This document shows positions 57,991 to 64,000 of a stretch of 64,000 nucleotides of DNA, one piece after another. Source of the stretch: Bacteroidales bacterium. Lineage in GTDB: Bacteria > Bacteroidota > Bacteroidia > Bacteroidales > F082. Position 1 is the first letter of the stretch, and every line of letters begins with the position of its first letter. The stretch is taken from the NCBI GenBank assembly GCA_015493525.1, contig WGCY01000049.1, forward strand, positions 1-64,000. The letters run 5' to 3'. The translations under genes and the position numbers were made by a program. The notes under the pieces were generated by a model, which had not been told where the DNA came from, searched no databases, and saw only the letters and a program-made list of their open reading frames with translations.

Positions 57991-60249
57991 ATGAAAAAAA
58001 TTTCCTACTTTCTGGTAGCCGTGTTCATTTCTATCGGTTTCCAGGTAAAAGCGCACGAAGGCATGTGGATTCCCATGCTTTTGCGACAAAATTTTGCTGA
58101 AATGCAGCGTATGGGATTGAAACTTACTCCCGAACAAATCTACAGCGTGAACCATTCCAGCCTGAAAGATGCCATTGCCGGCCTTTCCAACAGTCCCAAT
58201 CCGCAAGGTTTTTTCTGTACATCCGAGATTGTCTCCAGCCAGGGATTGCTCTTTACCAACCACCATTGCGGCTTTGAGTCGGTGCAGAAACACAGTTCGG
58301 TGAAACACGACTATCTGAAAGATGGCTTTTGGGCCATGAGTCAAAAGGAAGAACTCCCCAACAAAGGGCTTACCGCTTCTATTTTGGTACGTATGGCCGA
58401 TGTTACCGACAGCATTGTCCCAAAGCTCTCCGATACCATGAGCCGGCAACAGCGTTCGGCTATTGCTATGCCCATTATTAGCCGGCTGAAAAAAGCCAAT
58501 TCTGAAAACGGCAAATACAATGTGGTCATCAAACCCTATTTTGAAGGCAACAAATATTACATGTTGGTTTATATCGTTTACCGCGATGTCCGCCTGGTGG
58601 GTGCCCCGCCCTCATCCATTGGAAAATTCGGTGGCGATACCGACAACTGGATGTGGCCCCGCCAAACAGGGGATTTTACCATTTTCCGTATTTACACCGC
58701 ACCGGATGGTTCACCGGCTACCTATTCCGAAAAGAACATACCCCTAAAGCCAAAATACCACCTGCCCATATCACTCAACGGGATAAAAGAGGGGGATTTT
58801 GCCATGGTCTGGGGATTCCCCGGAAGTACCAACCGTTACATGACGGCTCCGGAACTGGAATTCAGAATGGAACACTATTTCCCACCTTTGATTGAAGCTT
58901 TTGGCAAGAAACTGGAAGTATGGAAAAAACACATGAATGCCAATCCCGATGTGCAAATTAAATATGCTTCCAACTATGCCATGATTGCCAACAGCTGGAA
59001 ATATTTTATCGGCCAGATGAGGGGCGTTAAAAAACAGCATGTCGTTGCCAAAAAAGCAGCTTTTGATAAAAGGTTTGCCCAATGGGTAAGCGAAAGCCCC
59101 GAACGCCAGGCCAAATACGGCGATGCATTAAAAGACATGACCGATGCTTTTGCTGCCGAATCCAAAACCATTGAGCCTTTGATTTATGCCAGCATCACCG
59201 GTGCGCAGGGTGCTGAGCTGCTGGGATTTGCACAAAAATACAGTGGGATCGAAGGCCTGCTGAAACAGGCAAAAGAGACCAAAGACAAGGCCCAAAAGGC
59301 CAAAAAAATGGAACGGGCCAAAAAAATGGCTTCTGCCATGGAAGAGAAACTTCAAAAATCATACAAAGATTACGACATGGCCACCGACCGGGATGTTTTT
59401 GCCGCCATGACAAAAATGTTTTTTGAGAAAGTCCCGGAAAACCTGCATCCCGAATACCTTGACAAGATGGTGAAAAAATACAAAAACAATTTTGATGCTT
59501 TTGCCAGTTATGTATTTGAAAAATCTCATTTCAGCACCGAAGCCAAAGCCAAAGCTTTCCTTGCCAATCCCACGTTGAAAGAGATCGAAAAAGACCCGGC
59601 ATTTATCCTGTCGCAAGCTTACATGGCCAAGCTCATGGATGCTTCTTCGGGCTACCGGGCAGCCTCCGGAAAACTGGCCGAAGGCAAAAGGCTGTTTATG
59701 GAAGGTATCATGCAAATGGAACCCCACAAAGCCTTTTATCCCGATGCCAACTCCACTTTGCGGTACAGTTACGGAAAAGTGGAAGGCTACTATCCGCAGG
59801 ATGGCATCCACGACCTGTTCCAGACACATCTGTATGGTGTCATGCAAAAAGAGGACTCCACAAATCCTGAATTTATCGTTCCCAAAAAACTGAAAGAGCT
59901 TTATGAAAAGAAAGATTACGGCCCTTACGGACAGGATGGGAAACAGGATGTTAACTTCCTGACTACAAATGATATAACGGGAGGAAACTCTGGAAGTCCC
60001 GTAATCAATGGTAACGGCGAGCTCATCGGGCTGGCATTTGATGGTAACTGGGAAGCCATGAGCGGCGACATTGCTTATATCCCCAAATTACAACGTACCA
60101 TCGTGGTGGACATTCGTTACATACTGTTTGTCATTGATAAATATGCCGGCGATACCCGCCTGATTGACGAGATGACGCTTCACAAAGCCATGCCGCAGCC
60201 TGACCGTGTGGAAGCTGCCACAACACCTGCTGCCGTTCCCGGCAAATAA
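57991..60249 (+). CDS. S46 family dipeptidyl-peptidase (DPP7-like)
   Basis: EGMWIPMLL, LLFTNHHCGFESVQKHSS, GGDTDNWMWPRQTGDFTIFRIY, NDITGGNSGSPVINGNGELIGLAFDGNWEAMSGDI. Confidence 0.93.
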   Translation: MKKISYFLVAVFISIGFQVKAHEGMWIPMLLRQNFAEMQRMGLKLTPEQIYSVNHSSLKDAIAGLSNSPNPQGFFCTSEIVSSQGLLFTNHHCGFESVQKHSSVKHDYLKDGFWAMSQKEELPNKGLTASILVRMADVTDSIVPKLSDTMSRQQRSAIAMPIISRLKKANSENGKYNVVIKPYFEGNKYYMLVYIVYRDVRLVGAPPSSIGKFGGDTDNWMWPRQTGDFTIFRIYTAPDGSPATYSEKNIPLKPKYHLPISLNGIKEGDFAMVWGFPGSTNRYMTAPELEFRMEHYFPPLIEAFGKKLEVWKKHMNANPDVQIKYASNYAMIANSWKYFIGQMRGVKKQHVVAKKAAFDKRFAQWVSESPERQAKYGDALKDMTDAFAAESKTIEPLIYASITGAQGAELLGFAQKYSGIEGLLKQAKETKDKAQKAKKMERAKKMASAMEEKLQKSYKDYDMATDRDVFAAMTKMFFEKVPENLHPEYLDKMVKKYKNNFDAFASYVFEKSHFSTEAKAKAFLANPTLKEIEKDPAFILSQAYMAKLMDASSGYRAASGKLAEGKRLFMEGIMQMEPHKAFYPDANSTLRYSYGKVEGYYPQDGIHDLFQTHLYGVMQKEDSTNPEFIVPKKLKELYEKKDYGPYGQDGKQDVNFLTTNDITGGNSGSPVINGNGELIGLAFDGNWEAMSGDIAYIPKLQRTIVVDIRYILFVIDKYAGDTRLIDEMTLHKAMPQPDRVEAATTPAAVPGK

Positions 60250-60282
60250 ACGCTGAAACGGTTTTACTTTTTTTAATAAAAA

Positions 60283-60319
60283 AAAACAGCCTTCCAAATA
60301 AATACCGGAAGGCTGTTTT
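60283..60319. terminator. Bidirectional terminator between S46 peptidase and thiL
   Basis: AAAACAGCCTTCC ... GGAAGGCTGTTTT with flanking A and T tracts. Confidence 0.85.
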
Positions 60320-60356
60320 ATTTTAGAAACCCGAGTTCGGGATAGTTTACATCAGT

Positions 60357-61397
60357 TTAACTTTTTAAGGCATCCCAGCCCTGTGCTTTCAGTTCGACAA
60401 CCTGATTATCGGGAGTTATTAAATGGTTGCCTTCTGAGATGTCTGTTGCGTATCCAATCAGGCTAACCCCTGGCAAATCTTTTATCTTTTCATAATCCGC
60501 CTGGGCCACAGTGAAAAGCAATTCATAATCTTCGCCTCCGTTCAAGGCTGCAAGAGCGGGAATAAGGTTAAATTCACGGGCAGTATCAAACGTGTTTTGG
60601 TCAATGGGGATTCTTTCTTCATAAATGGTAATGCCGATACCTGAAGCTTTGGCAATATGCAAGGCCTCGGAAGCCAGGCCATCGGAAATATCTATCATGG
60701 CCGTGGGGACAACCTCTTTTTCGCTCAGCTTTTTTATCATATCCGTACGTGCTTCCGGTTTCAGCTGCCTTTCCAGGATGTATTCCTTTCCTGCCATTTC
60801 GGGTTGCATGTCCGGATTGGCCTGAAAAACTTTCTTCTCACGTTCCAACAACAGCAGGCCCATATAGGCACCGCCCAGATCGCCCGTAACACAAAGAATA
60901 TCACCCTGTTTTGTCCCTTTGCGGTAAGCAATCTTATCTTTTCCCACTTCGCCCAGCACCGTAATGGAGATAAAAAGTCCGTGTACACTGCTGGTGGTAT
61001 CGCCGCCTACAAAATCCACATGATACCTGTCGCAGGCCTTTTTTATCCCGGCATAGAACGCTTCGAGGGCTTCCAGCGTGTATTTGGACGAAACGCCGAT
61101 ACCGACAACAATCTGTGTCGGGATCCCGTTCATGGCGGCCATATCCGAGAAATTGACAACAGCCGATTTATACCCGAGGTGCATCAACGGCGTATAGGAC
61201 ATATCAAAATGAACCCCTTCGATGAGCAAATCGGTGGACACAAGTGTGTACTTTTTGCCCCCCGTATCCATGACGGCAGCATCGTCGCCTACCCCGGCAA
61301 CCGTGGACTTTTGCGACAGTTTTATATCTTTCGTCAGCCGGTCGATTAGCCCAAATTCGCCCAACGCGGCAATATCGGTTAGTTTCTTTTCATCCAT
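60357..61397 (-). CDS. thiL: Thiamine-monophosphate kinase
   Basis: LGEFGLIDRLTK, VGDDAAVMD, NFSDMAAMNGIPTQIVVG, DISDGLASEALHIAKASG, GGEDYELLF. Confidence 0.94.
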   Translation of the reverse strand: MDEKKLTDIAALGEFGLIDRLTKDIKLSQKSTVAGVGDDAAVMDTGGKKYTLVSTDLLIEGVHFDMSYTPLMHLGYKSAVVNFSDMAAMNGIPTQIVVGIGVSSKYTLEALEAFYAGIKKACDRYHVDFVGGDTTSSVHGLFISITVLGEVGKDKIAYRKGTKQGDILCVTGDLGGAYMGLLLLEREKKVFQANPDMQPEMAGKEYILERQLKPEARTDMIKKLSEKEVVPTAMIDISDGLASEALHIAKASGIGITIYEERIPIDQNTFDTAREFNLIPALAALNGGEDYELLFTVAQADYEKIKDLPGVSLIGYATDISEGNHLITPDNQVVELKAQGWDALKS

Positions 61398-61497
61398 GTC
61401 AATTTTTTTTGCAAAAGTAACAAAACAGTCTTTTGTAAGTTGAACCTACATTTAGCCTAAATATTACATTTCTGCACCCGCCGTAAGGGATAAATTG

Positions 61498-61505
61498 TAT
61501 TTTTG
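61498..61505 (+). promoter_or_regulatory. Putative -7 element (TATTTTTG) for ruvA
   Basis: TAnnTTTG match 39 nt upstream of the ruvA ATG. Confidence 0.45.
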
Positions 61506-61543
61506 TTTTTTATGCGCTTTTAAAAACAAAACAAATCAGCGGT

Positions 61544-62125
61544 ATGTACGAGTATTTCAGCGGGAAATTAGCAGAGAAAAATCCGACTTTTGTTATCATG
61601 GACATCCAGGGAATCGGTTATCTGATAAACATTTCGCTTAACACTTTTGAAAAAATCAAAGAGAAGGAAACGGCAAAACTTTTCATCCATTTTGTGGTGC
61701 GTGAAGATGCACAGATTTTATACGGATTTGCCGATGAAAACGAACGCTTTTTGTTCCGCGCATTGATTTCAGTTTCGGGGGTGGGTGCCAACACCGCCCG
61801 GCTGGTTCTTTCTTCCCTGACAACGGATGAAGCCTACAACGCCATATCGGGAGGGGATGCCGCTGTATTGCAAAGTGTCAAGGGCATTGGTGCAAAAACA
61901 GCCCAGCGCATTGTAGTTGACCTGAAAGACAAACTGATAAAACAGGGATTTATTCCCGATAAAATTGGCCTTTCTCACAATACAATGAAAAATGAAGCGT
62001 TATCAGGATTGTTAATCCTTGGTTTTAATAAAACCACCGCCTCAAAAGTACTGGATAAAGTATTAAAACAATCGGCTTTTGACAGTGTTGAGGCTTTGAT
62101 AAAAGAGGCTTTGAAAAATTTATAG
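61544..62125 (+). CDS. ruvA: Holliday junction branch migration protein RuvA
   Basis: MYEYFSGKLAEKNPTFVIMDIQGIGYLINIS, FRALISVSGVGANTARLVLSSL, VKGIGAKTAQRIVVDLKDK. Confidence 0.95.
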   Translation: MYEYFSGKLAEKNPTFVIMDIQGIGYLINISLNTFEKIKEKETAKLFIHFVVREDAQILYGFADENERFLFRALISVSGVGANTARLVLSSLTTDEAYNAISGGDAAVLQSVKGIGAKTAQRIVVDLKDKLIKQGFIPDKIGLSHNTMKNEALSGLLILGFNKTTASKVLDKVLKQSAFDSVEALIKEALKNL

Positions 62126-62170
62126 ATACAAAAGGGCCTTTAACGGCTTCGGTTTGCTAAAAAAAATAAG

Positions 62171-64000
62171 TTGAGGGATATTGATTTTTACTTCTCGTGG
62201 AAACTATTTTTCGTTTTGGCTGTATCGGCAGTTGCCCTGCTGACAGTAAACCCCGTTATTGCCCAAACAGCCGACAGCCTCTCCGCAGATACGCTGCACC
62301 AACAGCTCATCTACCCTTTTCGGGACATGACCGGAAACCCTTATTTGGACACCCTCAACCAAAGCCCGTTATTCCTCAGGAACCCTGACAACATCAAAAA
62401 AGAAATCATCTACAACCCCAAAACCAATTCGTACGAATTTGTTACCAAAGTAGGTAATTTTGAATACCGTACGCCCACTACCCTAAATTTTGAAGATTAT
62501 CAGCATCTGGAAATGAAAAAGGGGATTGAGAAATACTGGCAGCAGAATACACAAACAAAAGGGACAAACAAGGGGAAAAGGCTTATTCCCAAACTTTTCA
62601 TAAAAGGAAAGGCTTTTGAGCAGATTTTCGGTAGCAATGCCATTGACATACGGCCGCAAGGCTCGGCAGAAATCAGTTTTGGCGTACTCTCCAACTTTCG
62701 CGATGACCCGGCTTTGGATGTGCGTCAGCGGCACACCACCAACTTCGACTTCAACGAGAAAATCCAAATGAACGTAACGGCAAAAATAGGTACAAAACTC
62801 ACTTTTAAAGCCGCTTACAACACCGAATCTTCTTTTAGTTTTGAGAACCAGTTGAAGCTGAGGTACCATGGCAGCAAAGACGATATTATCCAGAGTATAG
62901 AAGCCGGAAACGTAAGCCTGCCGCTCAACTCAACACTCATCACCGGGGCACAAAGCCTGTTTGGGGTAAAGACAAAACTACAGTTTGGCAAAACTACCGT
63001 TACAGCTGTTTTCTCACAACAGCAAAGCGAAACAAAAAATATCTCCGTGCAAAACGGTGCACAGCAAAACAGCTTTAAGCTAACGCCCCTCGATTACGAA
63101 GACAACCGCCATTTCTTTATCAGTCAGTTTTTCCGCGATCATTACGAAAAAGCACTGAGTACGTTGCCCATCATTTCTTCGGACATAAACATTACCAAAA
63201 TTGAAGTTTGGGTTACCAACATTGGGCCGGCCACCGAAGAAAACCGTAACATCATCGCCTTCACCGACCTTGCCGAAGGAAAACAAAAAGAAATTTACAA
63301 CAAATATGTCCATCCGAACCCCAACGGCGTTATTCCCACAAACAACTCCAACAACCTGATCCAGCGAATGGACACTGCCCAGTTGCGCAACATCAACACC
63401 GTCTCCTCGTACCTCACCGGCGACCCGCTGGGCATAGGAAGAAACAATTATTTTGTCTCCGGCCAGGATTTTGTAAAACTCGAAAATGCACGGCGGTTGA
63501 AATCTTCGGAATATACCGTGAACAAAAAACTGGGATTTATCTCACTAAACACTTCCCTCAACCAGGACCAGGTGCTTGCCGTGGCCGTCCAGTATACGGT
63601 CATTGGCCACGACAGCGTTTTTCAAATCGGTGAATTTTCGGACCAGGGCATTACTTCTCCCAAAAACCTGATTGTTAAGCTACTGAAAAGCAATACCCTC
63701 AACACGCACATGCCCATGTGGAACCTGATGATGAAAAATGTTTATTCCATTGGTGCCTACCAGGTCCAGAAAGATGGTTTTATTTTAAACGTTCTCTATT
63801 CCGGCAACAACCGGGATGTGCCCACCGGGTATTTTACCGAAGGCCCGTCCAAAGTAAAAGGGGTTCCCCTGATTCATGTGTTGGGATTGGACAATTTAGA
63901 CCAACAGCTGAACCCGATTCCGGGGGGAGATGGCTTTTTTGATTTCATCGACGGGGCGGCCACACAGGGAGGTACCTTTCAGGCCAGCAACGGTCGTTTG
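62171..64000 (+). CDS. sprA: Cell surface protein SprA (T9SS outer-membrane translocon), N-terminal part, truncated by window end
   Basis: Continuous frame from TTG 62171: LRDIDFYFSWKLFFVLAVSAVALLTVNPVIAQT... YLDTLNQSPLFLRNPDNIKKEIIYNPKTNSYEF ... IRPQGSAEISFGV ... YNTESSFSFENQLKLRYHGSKDDIIQSIEAGNVSLPLNSTLITGAQSLFG; next to ruvA. Confidence 0.92.
   Translation, partial: MRDIDFYFSWKLFFVLAVSAVALLTVNPVIAQTADSLSADTLHQQLIYPFRDMTGNPYLDTLNQSPLFLRNPDNIKKEIIYNPKTNSYEFVTKVGNFEYRTPTTLNFEDYQHLEMKKGIEKYWQQNTQTKGTNKGKRLIPKLFIKGKAFEQIFGSNAIDIRPQGSAEISFGVLSNFRDDPALDVRQRHTTNFDFNEKIQMNVTAKIGTKLTFKAAYNTESSFSFENQLKLRYHGSKDDIIQSIEAGNVSLPLNSTLITGAQSLFGVKTKLQFGKTTVTAVFSQQQSETKNISVQNGAQQNSFKLTPLDYEDNRHFFISQFFRDHYEKALSTLPIISSDINITKIEVWVTNIGPATEENRNIIAFTDLAEGKQKEIYNKYVHPNPNGVIPTNNSNNLIQRMDTAQLRNINTVSSYLTGDPLGIGRNNYFVSGQDFVKLENARRLKSSEYTVNKKLGFISLNTSLNQDQVLAVAVQYTVIGHDSVFQIGEFSDQGITSPKNLIVKLLKSNTLNTHMPMWNLMMKNVYSIGAYQVQKDGFILNVLYSGNNRDVPTGYFTEGPSKVKGVPLIHVLGLDNLDQQLNPIPGGDGFFDFIDGAATQGGTFQASNGRL

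Overview
Chromosomal window from a Bacteroidota bacterium. Supporting evidence: TAnnTTTG-type -7 promoter elements, the T9SS gene sprA, T9SS-sorted cargo, an S46 dipeptidyl peptidase, and DUF5916/DUF3822/DUF3109 families. Most of the window is housekeeping: carA (partial), mfd, a crotonase/3-hydroxyacyl-CoA dehydrogenase/thiolase cluster, glsA, a glycerol cluster (ugpQ-like, glpK, glpD), rsmD, prfB with a classical +1 programmed frameshift, fumC, a seven-gene heme operon (hemA-C-D-B-L-E-N), a two-component system, one tRNA-Thr(CGU), udk, ferritin, glnA, an EF-G2-like factor, an ABC export operon, an S46 peptidase, thiL, ruvA and the 5' part of sprA (missed by the ORF track because it starts with TTG). 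No prophage, CRISPR array, integrase or complete defence system was seen. The least explained signal is intergenic: (i) a family of ~10.5/11-nt tandem repeats (GTCARNCNNTK, or GACAANNGNYT on the other strand) at 18.3 kb and as three modular copies inside the ABC operon at 54.8-56.7 kb; (ii) several palindrome and tandem-repeat families between housekeeping genes; (iii) two stand-alone DUF4143-type AAA ATPases, one flanked by near-identical 26-bp direct repeats. Also notable: an EF-G paralog lacking the catalytic His, and a membrane-anchored MutS-like ATPase.
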